Below are positions 45,100 through 53,360 of a stretch of 64,000 nt of DNA, one piece after another. A program made the translations under genes and the position numbers. A model generated the notes under the pieces. The model was not told the DNA's origin. It saw only the letters and a program-made list of their open reading frames with translations, and searched no databases. This DNA is from Chachezhania antarctica (lineage in GTDB: Bacteria > Pseudomonadota > Alphaproteobacteria > Rhodobacterales > Rhodobacteraceae). The stretch covers positions 706,236 through 770,235 of the forward strand of contig NZ_QZEX01000001.1 of the NCBI RefSeq assembly GCF_003646465.1. The letters are read 5' to 3'. Within the stretch, counting starts at the first letter, position 1, and each line of letters opens with the position of its first letter.

Positions 45100-45483
45100 A
45101 TGAGCATCAAGGACAAGTTCCTGAGCGCAACCACTTGGTGGCACGGTCAAACCCTGTCCACGAGGCTCTTCACCGCGCGCCACGGTACGAAGGTCGGCGA
45201 AGACGATCAGGGCAACATCTTCTATCGCAACAGCGACGACAGCCGCCGCTGGGTCATCTATAACGGCCTGGTCGAAGCCAGCCGCATCGGTGCCGACTGG
45301 CACGGGTGGCTGCACCGCACCTTCGACGATCTTCCCACGGACAAGCCGCTTGTGCACAAGTCGTGGGAAAAGCCGCATCACGAGAACATGACCGGCACGC
45401 CGCTGGCCTATGTGCCGCCCGGTTCGATCCGTCGCGCCGACCCTGTCGAGCGCAGCGATTACGAGGCCTGGAGCCCCGAATAA
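45100..45483 (+). CDS. NADH:ubiquinone oxidoreductase accessory subunit, NDUFA12 (B17.2) family
   Basis: A 127-residue protein with the NDUFA12 pattern: [28 protein letters not shown] (in parts), [28 protein letters not shown] and the proline-rich C-terminus. It is an accessory subunit of respiratory complex I found in mitochondria and alphaproteobacteria, on the matrix/cytoplasmic side. ATG 45100 follows CGGAGGG. It stands before mlaD with an 18-base gap, a gene order I know from Rhodobacterales. Confidence 0.92.
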   Translation: MSIKDKFLSATTWWHGQTLSTRLFTARHGTKVGEDDQGNIFYRNSDDSRRWVIYNGLVEASRIGADWHGWLHRTFDDLPTDKPLVHKSWEKPHHENMTGTPLAYVPPGSIRRADPVERSDYEAWSPE

Positions 45484-45501
45484 CCCAAGGGACCCGACCC
45501 C

Positions 45502-45951
45502 ATGTCACAAAATCCTGTCGAAATCGCGGTGGGCGGCGTCGTGCTTGCCGCTGCGATCGGCTTCGCCGTTTATGCCGGGCAGGCCGCCGGCCTGTCGCGC
45601 AGTGGTGACAGCTATGAACTCAAGGCCTCGTTCCGGTCGGTCGAAGGTATCAGTGTCGGCACCGATGTCCGCTTGGCGGGCGTGAAGATCGGCTCGATCT
45701 CGAACCTCGATCTCGATCCGCAGACCTACCGCGCCATGGCCACACTGACCGTCTCGCAGGACATCCAGGTGCCCGATGACAGCGCCGCGGTGATTTCCTC
45801 CGAAGGTCTGCTGGGCGGCAACTTCGTCGAAATCAGCCCCGGCGGGTCCTTGGACTACTTCGACCCGGGCGGCGAATTCACCGACACGCAAGGCTCGGTC
45901 AGCCTGATCTCGCTTCTCGTCAAGTTCGTGTCGGGGAGCAGCGACGAGTGA
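45502..45951 (+). CDS. mlaD: Outer-membrane lipid asymmetry protein MlaD
   Basis: A 149-residue MCE-domain protein with one N-terminal membrane anchor (about 7-27) and a periplasmic MCE domain (YELKASFRSVEGISVGTDV, GVKIGSISNLDLD). It binds phospholipid between the membranes as part of an ABC lipid-transport complex; the permease and ATPase genes are not in this window. The C-terminus is hydrophobic (SLISLLVKFVSG). The stop overlaps the next start as GTGA. Confidence 0.93.
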   Translation: MSQNPVEIAVGGVVLAAAIGFAVYAGQAAGLSRSGDSYELKASFRSVEGISVGTDVRLAGVKIGSISNLDLDPQTYRAMATLTVSQDIQVPDDSAAVISSEGLLGGNFVEISPGGSLDYFDPGGEFTDTQGSVSLISLLVKFVSGSSDE

Positions 45952-46319
45952 TTCGTGCGCTCGTTCTTCTACTGGCGGGGCTGGTGGCGACACCGGCCCT
46001 GCCGCAGGCGCCGTCGGTTAATGCTGTGTCCGGTACCGGCGCCATTCTGCGCGGGCTCGACAAGGTGAACGGCCACGGGATGGATGTGGAACTGTCCCGC
46101 GGCGGGCGGGCCGTGATCTTCGGGCTGGACGTGCGGCTGGACGATTGCCGCTACCCGCCGAACAACCCGTCGGGCGACGGTTTCGCCTTGCTGACCATCC
46201 GCCGGCTGGGCGATCCCAAGGTGCTGTTCGAAGGCTGGATGATCGCGTCCTCGCCGGCGCTGAACGCGCTCGACGATCCGCGCTACGACGTCTGGGTCCT
46301 GCGCTGCATGATCTCCTGA
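45948..46319 (+). CDS. DUF2155-domain exported protein
   Basis: A 123-residue protein with a signal peptide (cleavage near ALPQ) and the DUF2155 block, GLDKVNGHGMDVELSRG and CRYPPNNPSGDGFALL, ending in DVWVLRCM. Two Cys (in DDCRYP and LRCM) may form a disulfide. Function unknown; it often sits next to mlaD/complex I accessory genes in this order. The start is GTG overlapping the mlaD stop. Its 3' end overlaps the convergent aat gene by 37 bases. Confidence 0.88.
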   Translation: MIRALVLLLAGLVATPALPQAPSVNAVSGTGAILRGLDKVNGHGMDVELSRGGRAVIFGLDVRLDDCRYPPNNPSGDGFALLTIRRLGDPKVLFEGWMIASSPALNALDDPRYDVWVLRCMIS

Positions 46320-46915
46320 GCTGACGGGATCGGCACATCGCCGAAGGATGCAGGCCGTTCGATGGCCTCGGCCAGCCGTCTGCGGTACTCGGCCCGCGTG
46401 ATCTCGATCCCGCCCAGCGATGCCAGGTGCGCCGTCAGGAACTGCGTGTCGAACAGCCGGAAGCCGCCCTGCACGAGCCGGTCCACAAGATAGGCCAGCG
46501 CCACCTTCGATGCGTCGCGTCGGCGCGAGAACATGCTTTCCCCGAAGAACGCAGCCCCCAGCACCACGCCATAGACGCCGCCGACCAGAAGATCGCCTTC
46601 ATAGACCTCCAGCGAATGGGCATGGCCCAGCCGGTGCAGGTCCAGGTAATGTTCGCGGATTTCGGTGTTGATCCACGTCTCGGCCCGTTCGGCGCAACCG
46701 TCGACGACACCTTCGAAATCCCGGTCCACCGCGATGGTGAAGCCGCCGTTCCGGATCCGTCGCGCAAGCGAGCGCGTGATCCGGAAACCGTCCAGCGGAA
46801 TGATGCCGCGATGCCGCGGGTCGACCCAGAAGATCTCCGGGTCGTCGCGATGCTCGGCCATGGGGAAGATCCCGATGGAATAGGCATGCAGAAGCAATTC
46901 GGGGGAAAGCGTCAT
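46283..46915 (-). CDS. aat: Leucyl/phenylalanyl-tRNA--protein transferase
   Basis: A 210-residue transferase of the N-degron pathway. It adds Leu or Phe to proteins with N-terminal Lys or Arg, marking them for ClpAP. Family blocks: GIFPMAEHRDDPEIFWVDP, FRITRSLARRIRNGGF and EVYEGDLLVGGVYGV (in parts), then GESMFSRRRDASKVAL. ATG 46915 is the natural start; the open frame extends to 47020 without a site. The 105-base spacer to accC contains a small ATCGCGC/GCGCGAT hairpin around GGGGTGGGCGG. Confidence 0.94.
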   Translation of the reverse strand: MTLSPELLLHAYSIGIFPMAEHRDDPEIFWVDPRHRGIIPLDGFRITRSLARRIRNGGFTIAVDRDFEGVVDGCAERAETWINTEIREHYLDLHRLGHAHSLEVYEGDLLVGGVYGVVLGAAFFGESMFSRRRDASKVALAYLVDRLVQGGFRLFDTQFLTAHLASLGGIEITRAEYRRRLAEAIERPASFGDVPIPSAQEIMQRRTQTS

Positions 46916-47020
46916 GACGGACCGCGGCGCGCCAGTGCCGCATCGCGCGTGAGCCGCCGGGGTGGGCGGTGAAGGCGCGATTCCTGCGCAGACCTCGCCT
47001 CCCGACCGCCCCTCAAGCAC

Positions 47021-48373
47021 CTACTCCGCGACGGTGTGGCTGGCGAGCCATTGCTCCAGCCAATGGATATTGTAGTCGCCCGCCTGGATATCCGGTTCCT
47101 GCAGCAGCGCGTGGAACAGGGGCACGGTGGTGTGCACGCCGTCGACGATCAGTTCGCCCAGGGCGCGGTCCAGACGGGCCAGCGCCTCGGGCCGGTCGCG
47201 GCCGTGGACGATCAGCTTGCCGATCAGGCTGTCGTAGTTGGGCGGGATCTTGTAGCCGTCATAAAGCGCCGAATCCATCCGCACGCCCAGACCGCCCGGG
47301 GCGTGGTAGTGGCTGATCGTGCCGGGGCTCGGCGCGAAATCGGGCAGCTTCTCGGCGTTGATCCGCACTTCGATGGCATGGCCGCGGGGAACGAGATCCT
47401 CCTGCCGGAACGACATCTTCATGCCGGCCGCCACGCGGATCTGTTCGCGGACAAGGTCGACGCCCATGACCGCTTCGGTGACCGGGTGTTCGACCTGCAG
47501 GCGGGTGTTCATCTCGATGAAGTAGAACTCGCCGTTCTCGTAGAGGAACTCGACCGTGCCCGCGCCGGAGTAGCCAAGCTTGGCCATCGCGTCGGCGCAG
47601 ATCTTGCCGATCCGCGCGCGTTCGGACGCGGTGATGGCGGGGCCGGGGGCTTCTTCCAGCACCTTCTGGTGGCGGCGTTGGAGCGAGCAATCGCGTTCGC
47701 CCAGGTGCACGGCCTGTCCGCGTCCGTCGCCGAAGATCTGGATCTCGATATGGCGGGGGGTGGTCAGGTATTTCTCGATATAGACTTCGTCATTGCCGAA
47801 GGCGGCCTTGGATTCCGACCGCGCGGTGTGGAAGGCGTTTTCCATGTCGGCCGCGGACATCGCGACCTTCATGCCGCGCCCGCCGCCGCCGGCGGTGGCC
47901 TTCACGATCACGGGGTAGCCCATTTCGGCGCCCAGCCGCTGGGCGCTTTCCAGATCGGGCACGCCGCCATCGCTTCCGGGCACGCAAGGAACGCCCAGGG
48001 CCTTCATCGTGTCCTTCGCGGTGATCTTGTCGCCCATCAGCCGGATATGTTCGGCCGAGGGTCCGATGAAGGCGATGTTCATCTCTTCAAGAATTTCGAC
48101 GAAGCGGGCGTTTTCCGACAGGAAGCCATAGCCCGGGTGGATCGCTTCCGCGCCCGAGATCTCGCAGGCGGAGACGATCGACGGGATCGACAGGTAGCTG
48201 AGCGTGCCGGAAGGCGGGCCGATGCAGATCGATTCGTCGGCCATGCGCACGTGCATGGCGTCGCTGTCGGCGGTGGAATGAACGGCGACCGAGGCGATCC
48301 CCATCTCGCGCGCGGCACGCACGACACGGAGCGCGATCTCTCCTCGGTTGGCGATCAGGATCTTCTTGAACAT
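47021..48373 (-). CDS. accC: Acetyl-CoA carboxylase biotin carboxylase subunit
   Basis: A 450-residue biotin carboxylase. ATP-grasp blocks: IANRGEIALRVVRAAREMG, IHPGYGFLSEN, KATAGGGGRGMK (glycine loop), EKYLTTPRHIEIQI and EMNTRLQVEHPVTE with the catalytic Arg/Glu. It carboxylates biotin on AccB in the first step of fatty-acid synthesis. ATG 48373 is the family start. It lies 89 bases downstream of accB on the same strand. Confidence 0.97.
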   Translation of the reverse strand: MFKKILIANRGEIALRVVRAAREMGIASVAVHSTADSDAMHVRMADESICIGPPSGTLSYLSIPSIVSACEISGAEAIHPGYGFLSENARFVEILEEMNIAFIGPSAEHIRLMGDKITAKDTMKALGVPCVPGSDGGVPDLESAQRLGAEMGYPVIVKATAGGGGRGMKVAMSAADMENAFHTARSESKAAFGNDEVYIEKYLTTPRHIEIQIFGDGRGQAVHLGERDCSLQRRHQKVLEEAPGPAITASERARIGKICADAMAKLGYSGAGTVEFLYENGEFYFIEMNTRLQVEHPVTEAVMGVDLVREQIRVAAGMKMSFRQEDLVPRGHAIEVRINAEKLPDFAPSPGTISHYHAPGGLGVRMDSALYDGYKIPPNYDSLIGKLIVHGRDRPEALARLDRALGELIVDGVHTTVPLFHALLQEPDIQAGDYNIHWLEQWLASHTVAE

Positions 48374-48462
48374 GGTCTGGGTCCCGTCGCGGTCCTGTAC
48401 TGGGTTGCCGCAGGCGCGGCGAACCGGATCAATCTGGGGCCGCATCATGCGGCCCCGCTGGA

Positions 48463-48963
48463 TCAGTCGATGATGACGAGCGGCGTGCCGTATTCCACGG
48501 CGGCCTGGTCTTCCACGAGGATGCGGCGCACGGTCCCGGCCTTGGGCGCGGGAATGTGGTTCATGGTCTTCATCGCCTCGACGATCATGATCGTCTGGCC
48601 TTCGCTGACCGTGGCGCCCACCGCGACGAACGGATCGGCGCCGGGTTCGGGCTGAAGGTACACCGTTCCCACCATGGGAGAAGCGACAGCGCCGGGATGA
48701 TCGGCGGGATCTTCCGGCGTTTCCGATGCAGGCGCGGGCGCCGCGGCCGATTGCGCGTGGGCTGTCGGGGCAGTTGCGGGCGCGGCCGGTTGGAACGCTG
48801 CCGGCGCGGCCTGCGGCGGGGGCGTGCGCACGACCCTTACGTTCAGGGTCTTGTCGGCGCCCATGTCACGTTCGACATGCAATTCGGTCAGATCGTTCTC
48901 GCGCAAGAGTTCCGCCAGTGCCCGAATGAAGGTCACGTCGGCGTCGTTGTTGCTCTCTTTCAT
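48463..48963 (-). CDS. accB: Acetyl-CoA carboxylase biotin carboxyl carrier protein
   Basis: A 166-residue carrier with an N-terminal helical part, an Ala/Pro-rich linker (about 48-90) and a C-terminal biotinyl domain. The biotinylated Lys is K132 in EAMKTMN. It shuttles carboxybiotin between AccC and the carboxyltransferase AccAD. It is first in the accB-accC pair. Confidence 0.97.
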   Translation of the reverse strand: MKESNNDADVTFIRALAELLRENDLTELHVERDMGADKTLNVRVVRTPPPQAAPAAFQPAAPATAPTAHAQSAAAPAPASETPEDPADHPGAVASPMVGTVYLQPEPGADPFVAVGATVSEGQTIMIVEAMKTMNHIPAPKAGTVRRILVEDQAAVEYGTPLVIID

Positions 48964-49200
48964 ACGGGTCCTCGGCCTTTGGCGAAACGGATGCCGTCCG
49001 TTTTCGGTTTTGGGGGCTTATAGGCGATGGGTTGACCGGAGAAAAGCGCTGTCGCGACAGAAGAGCCTTCGGGGGGCGCAGAAGATTGTCCTGCCGGGCG
49101 CGCGGACGCCCGTGATGCGACCGGGTCCGGGTCGGTCTGCCTCCTGTTCTTCGGAACCGGAGTGATCTTACCATGCGTCAGGCCCGGGTCCAACCGGCGC

Positions 49201-49285
49201 CATCGCGCCCGGTCCGGGGCCCGCCCGCCCACCCCGTCGGATCCCTGCGGGATCCGCCGACCCCGACCCCGGCCCGGGCGCGATG
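49201..49285 (+). repeat. Nested palindromic element, copy 4
   Basis: Outer arms 49201-49219 (CATCGCGCCCGGTCCGGGG) and 49267-49285 pair over 19 bases with one mismatch and extend further with gaps. The core CCCGCCCGCCCACCCCGTC is followed by the inner hairpin GGATCCC-TGC-GGGATCC (49239-49255). The 3' spacer differs from copies 1 and 3 (no TCCTT). It lies in the 414-base gap 48964-49377, which otherwise holds the accB upstream region and no gene. Confidence 0.78.
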
Positions 49286-49377
49286 CCGCCTGAGCGGGCG
49301 GGGGCGAACGCGGCGGGCCAACGGAAACGGGCCGCGTGCGCAGCGCGGCCCGTTCGGGGTCCGTCAGGGACAAGGGA

Positions 49378-50133
49378 TCAGATGGCGAGGTATTCCGCGC
49401 GGAGTTCGGCGTTATCCAGCACCTCGGCCGCGGAGGCGTCGAACACGACCGAGCCGGTGTCGAGGATCACGGCCCGGTCGGCCAGTTCCAGCGCACGCAC
49501 GGCGTTCTGTTCGACGAGGATCGTGGTCATGCCCTGCTCCTTGATCGTGTGGAGCGTCTTTTCGATCTCGTCCACGATCACCGGGGCCAGGCCTTCGTAG
49601 GGTTCATCCAGCAGCAGCACCTTGATGTCGCGCGCCAGTGCGCGGGCGATGGCCAGCATCTGCTGTTCGCCGCCCGACAGCGTCGTGCCCTCCTGCTTGC
49701 GGCGTTCGCCGAGGCGCGGGAACAGTTCGTAGAGCCGTTCCAGCGACCAGCCGACGGGGGGCGCGATCTGGGCGAGCTGCAGGTTTTCCTCCACCGTCAG
49801 GCCCGCGATGATCCGGCGGTCTTCGGGGACAAGGCCCAGGCCCGCGCGGGCGGCCTGGTAGCTGGACATGGTGTGAAGCGGCTGGTGATCCAGCCAGATC
49901 TCGCCATGGGTGACCTGCGGATTGCCGATCCGGGCGATGGAGCGCAGGGTCGATGTCTTGCCGGCGCCGTTGCGGCCCAGAAGGGCAAGGATCTCGCCCT
50001 CGTGCACGTTGAAGCTGACGCCCTGCACAATGTAGCTTTCGCCGTAATAGGAATGGATGTCCCAGACCGACAGGAAGGCCGGCGCGGTGGCCGCCATGTT
50101 GGCGTTCTTTGAGAAGTCGGGTTTGATGTTCAT
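49378..50133 (-). CDS. livF: Branched-chain amino acid-type ABC transporter ATP-binding protein LivF
   Basis: A 251-residue ABC ATPase of the HAAT family. Walker A GRNGAGKT, signature LSGGEQQMLAIARAL, Walker B VLLLDEPYEGLAP. It begins with a 15-residue extension before the conserved domain. It works with the LivG-type ATPase encoded 74 bases upstream. Substrate class (amino acids, amides, short-chain acids) is not fixed by sequence. It is the last gene of the livKHMGF-like run. Confidence 0.92.
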   Translation of the reverse strand: MNIKPDFSKNANMAATAPAFLSVWDIHSYYGESYIVQGVSFNVHEGEILALLGRNGAGKTSTLRSIARIGNPQVTHGEIWLDHQPLHTMSSYQAARAGLGLVPEDRRIIAGLTVEENLQLAQIAPPVGWSLERLYELFPRLGERRKQEGTTLSGGEQQMLAIARALARDIKVLLLDEPYEGLAPVIVDEIEKTLHTIKEQGMTTILVEQNAVRALELADRAVILDTGSVVFDASAAEVLDNAELRAEYLAI

Positions 50134-50207
50134 TTCGGTATCCTCTCGGGTGGAGGGGGGCGGCGGGGAGCCCCGCCTTACGGGCTAGGCTGGCGCGGGG
50201 CCGGGCC

Positions 50208-50963
50208 TTACCCGCTTTCGCCCAGATAAGCTTCGCGCACCTTGGGATGGCCGCGGATCTTTTGCGGTTCGTCTTCCACCAACGGCGTGCCCTGGGCCAG
50301 GACGGTGATCCGTTCGGCCAGCGAAAACACCACGTGCATGTCGTGTTCGATGATCGCGATGGTGATGTCGCGTTCGTCCTTGATTTGTTTCAGCAGGTCG
50401 ATCGTGTTGTTGGTGTCGGCCCGCGCCATGCCGGCGGTCGGTTCATCCAGCAGCAGAAGCCGCGGTTGCTGGGACAGGCACATGCCGATTTCCAGCCGCC
50501 GCTTGTCGCCGCGGGACAGGGATGCGGCGGTCATGTGGCGCTTGTCGGCCATGTTCATGTCCTCGAGCACCTGTTCGGCCTGTTCGATGACGTCCGTTTC
50601 GGTGTTGACCATGGCGACGGCGTGCATCCGGAACGCCCCGTCGCGCCGGGCGAAGACCGGGATCATCATGTTTTCCATCACGGTCAGGTCGCCGAAGATC
50701 TCGGGCGTCTGGAACACGCGGGAAATGCCCATCTGGTTGATCTCGTACGGAGACCGTCCCAGCACCGACTGGCCGTCGAACATGACCGACCCCGTATCCG
50801 GGATCAGCTTGCCGACAAGGCAGTTCAGAAGCGTCGACTTGCCGGCCCCGTTCGGCCCGATGATGGCATGAACCGAGTTCTCCTTGATCGAAAGGTTCAC
50901 GTCGGACAGCGCCTTCAACCCGCCGAAGCGCTTGGAGACATTCTTGACGTCGAGAATACCCAT
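50208..50963 (-). CDS. livG: Branched-chain amino acid-type ABC transporter ATP-binding protein LivG
   Basis: A 251-residue ABC ATPase. Walker A GPNGAGKST, signature LSRGDKRRLEIGMCL (a variant with R in place of the second G), Walker B LLLLDEPTAGM. It pairs with LivF. ATG 50963 has GGAGAG six bases upstream; a GTG one codon earlier (50966) is too close to that site. Confidence 0.92.
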   Translation of the reverse strand: MGILDVKNVSKRFGGLKALSDVNLSIKENSVHAIIGPNGAGKSTLLNCLVGKLIPDTGSVMFDGQSVLGRSPYEINQMGISRVFQTPEIFGDLTVMENMMIPVFARRDGAFRMHAVAMVNTETDVIEQAEQVLEDMNMADKRHMTAASLSRGDKRRLEIGMCLSQQPRLLLLDEPTAGMARADTNNTIDLLKQIKDERDITIAIIEHDMHVVFSLAERITVLAQGTPLVEDEPQKIRGHPKVREAYLGESG

Positions 50964-50975
50964 CACGTGCTCTCC

Positions 50976-52199
50976 TTATTCCGCGGGTTCGGTCTTGGTG
51001 GCCTTCGACTTCTCGTCGGCCTGCTTGCGCCGGGAGAACAGCCCCCCGATCTTCTGTCCGCCTTCCACGAGCCCGCCGGGCAGGAAGATGACGACCAGCA
51101 TGAACAGGATCCCAAGCGTCAGGTGCCAGCCCGAGCCGACGAAGTGTTCCGCCACCCAGACGACGAAGGTCTCGAGCCCGTCGGGCAGGAACGAGAACCA
51201 CTGGTGCAGCGTCGCTTCGTTGATCTTCGAGAAGATGTTTTCGAAGTACTTGATGAAGCCCGCGCCCAGGACCGGACCGATCAGCGTGCCGGCGCCGCCA
51301 AGGATGGTCATCAGCACGACTTCGCCCGATGCCGTCCACTGCATCCGCTCGGCGCCTGCCAGCGGGTCCATCGAGGCCATGAGCCCGCCCGCCAGACCGG
51401 CATACATGCCGGAGATGATGAAGGCGGTCAGGGTGTAGGGCCGGATGTTCAGGCCGGTATAGTTCATCCGCTGCTGGTTCGATTTCACCGCCCGCAGCAT
51501 CAGGCCGAAGGGTGACCGGAAGATGCGGATCGACAGGAAAAAGGCGATCAGCATGACCACGGCGCAGAAGTAGTAGCCGAAGTTGAACTGGAACAGCCAT
51601 GCGCCCACGTCCATCTGGTAGGTTGATCGCATGTCCCAGCCAAAGAGGTTGGTCAGCGGGATCGACCCGTCGGGCGTCGCGGATTCCCCTAGGATGCGGG
51701 GATCGTTCAGCGTCAGTTGCAGGCCGGTTTCGCCATTGGTGATCGAGGTGCCGACAAAGCGGCCAATCAGGTCGGAATAGGCGATGGCGAACATCATCTG
51801 CGCGAAGGCCAGCGTGAGGATCGAAAAGTAGATCCCCGACCGCCGCAGCGTGATGTAGCCGATCAGCGCCGCGAAGAGCCCGCCCACGATGACGGCCAGC
51901 ACGATGGCCGGGATCACGTTCATCGTCAGCAGCTTGAACATCCAGACCGCGGCGTAGGAGCCGACGCCGAGGAAGGCGGCATGCCCGAAGGACAGGTAGC
52001 CCGTCAGCCCGAAGAGGATGTTGAAGCCGATGGCGAAGATCCCAAAGATCACGAAACGCTGCATCAGGTCCGGGTAGCCGGCATTGAACTGCGCCATGGC
52101 GGAATCCGCCGGGAAGGGGTTGAGAAGGAACGGCGCCAGGAAGACCAGCAGCGCCACGATGATCAGAAGGGTCGTGTCTTTTTTGTCCAGACCGAACAT
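50976..52199 (-). CDS. livM: Branched-chain amino acid-type ABC transporter permease LivM
   Basis: A 407-residue permease with about ten hydrophobic segments. Family blocks: [42 protein letters not shown] and [16 protein letters not shown] (coupling loop), each read in part. The C-terminal tail is charged and cytoplasmic ([14 protein letters not shown]). A strong GGAGGAATAAACC precedes the ATG. It is three bases downstream of the livH stop. Confidence 0.93.
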   Translation of the reverse strand: MFGLDKKDTTLLIIVALLVFLAPFLLNPFPADSAMAQFNAGYPDLMQRFVIFGIFAIGFNILFGLTGYLSFGHAAFLGVGSYAAVWMFKLLTMNVIPAIVLAVIVGGLFAALIGYITLRRSGIYFSILTLAFAQMMFAIAYSDLIGRFVGTSITNGETGLQLTLNDPRILGESATPDGSIPLTNLFGWDMRSTYQMDVGAWLFQFNFGYYFCAVVMLIAFFLSIRIFRSPFGLMLRAVKSNQQRMNYTGLNIRPYTLTAFIISGMYAGLAGGLMASMDPLAGAERMQWTASGEVVLMTILGGAGTLIGPVLGAGFIKYFENIFSKINEATLHQWFSFLPDGLETFVVWVAEHFVGSGWHLTLGILFMLVVIFLPGGLVEGGQKIGGLFSRRKQADEKSKATKTEPAE

Positions 52200-52202
52200 G
52201 GT

Positions 52203-53234
52203 TTATTCCTCCATCACGCCCTTGCGGCCCATCAGGCCCCGCGGGCGGGTGAGCAGTACGACAATGGCAACGAGGTAGATGATGATCTGGTCGATGCCGG
52301 GCAGGATGGTCTTGACCTCGTTCATCGAGGCAAAGCTTTCCAGGATGCCCAGCAGGAACCCGGCCAGCACGGCGCCGGGCAGGCTGCCCATGCCGCCGAC
52401 CACCACCACGACGAAGCTGAGGACCAGGAAATCCATGCCCATGTGATAGTTCGGTGCATTGATCGGCGCGTACATCACGCCCGCCAGCCCCGCCACCGCG
52501 GCGGCCAGCCCGAACATGATGGTGAAGCGCTTGTCGATGTCGATGCCCAGAAGGCCCACCGTCTCGCGGTCCGCCATGCCGGCGCGGACGACCATGCCGA
52601 AGGTGGTGAACTGCAGGAACGAAAAGACCGCGGCGATGATGATCGCGGCAAAGCCGAAGTAAACAAGCCGCCAGTAGGGATAGATGATCACGTTGGGATC
52701 GAACCCCAGCAACTGGCCGAAATCGAACGATCCACGGAAGGCGTCGGGCGCCGGCGTCTGGATCGGGTTGGCGCCGTAATAGTGCTTGATCAGCTCTTGC
52801 AGAACGATGGCAAGGCCGAAGGTCACCAGGATCTGGTCGGCATGGGGGCGCTTGTAGAAATGCTTGATCAGGCCGCGTTCCATCGCGTAGCCGATGAGCA
52901 GCATGACCGGGATCGCAAAGAGGATCGCCAGCGGCACCGACCATTCGATGATCGAGGCGCCCACCTCGGGGCCGAACCAGCTTTCGATATAGGGCGTCTT
53001 GACCTTCATCGGGTTGCCCAGGAAATCGGTCCGGGTCGGGTCGACGGTTTCATAGCTGAGCGTCAGCAGGCGTTGCACGGTGACGGCGCAGAAGGCGCCG
53101 ATCATGAACAAGGCGCCGTGGGCGAAGTTCACGACACCCAGCGTGCCGAAGATCAGGGTAAGGCCGAGGGCGATCAGCGCATAGGCGGACCCCTTGTCGA
53201 GCCCGTTCAGGATTTGGAGGATGATGGCATCCAT
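52203..53234 (-). CDS. livH: Branched-chain amino acid-type ABC transporter permease LivH
   Basis: A 343-residue permease with eight to nine hydrophobic segments. Typical blocks: LNGLDKGSAYALIALGLTLIFGTLGVVNFAHG (in parts) and VVVVGGMGSLPGAVLAGFLLG. It has a large loop at about 50-85 that many LivH proteins lack. AGGAGAG precedes the ATG. It partners LivM. Confidence 0.93.
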   Translation of the reverse strand: MDAIILQILNGLDKGSAYALIALGLTLIFGTLGVVNFAHGALFMIGAFCAVTVQRLLTLSYETVDPTRTDFLGNPMKVKTPYIESWFGPEVGASIIEWSVPLAILFAIPVMLLIGYAMERGLIKHFYKRPHADQILVTFGLAIVLQELIKHYYGANPIQTPAPDAFRGSFDFGQLLGFDPNVIIYPYWRLVYFGFAAIIIAAVFSFLQFTTFGMVVRAGMADRETVGLLGIDIDKRFTIMFGLAAAVAGLAGVMYAPINAPNYHMGMDFLVLSFVVVVVGGMGSLPGAVLAGFLLGILESFASMNEVKTILPGIDQIIIYLVAIVVLLTRPRGLMGRKGVMEE

Positions 53235-53319
53235 CGGCGTTCTCTCCTGGCGAAAACTGGCGGAAAGACTGTACCGCGCGACCGGTCAAATCCTTGGGCC
53301 GGTCCGGCGGTTGCAGGAT

Positions 53320-53348
53320 CCCGGCCGCGCGCCAGGCGCGCGACCGGG
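53320..53348 (-). other. Stable hairpin between livK and livH
   Basis: CCCGGCCGCGCGC and GCGCGCGACCGGG pair over 13 bases with one mismatch around a CAG loop, just after the livK stop. No T-run follows, so it may stabilise the livK message end or partly terminate, giving more binding protein than permease. Confidence 0.6.
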
Positions 53349-53360
53349 CGTTCGGTCGGA

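Noticed and set aside
46935-46985. Hairpin ATCGCGC/GCGCGAT with GGGGTGGGCGG upstream of aat, considered as a fifth nested palindrome
   Set aside because: The core-like GGGTGGGCGG is present, but the outer arms are only seven bases and the inner hairpin is not separable; more likely an ordinary hairpin or a remnant.
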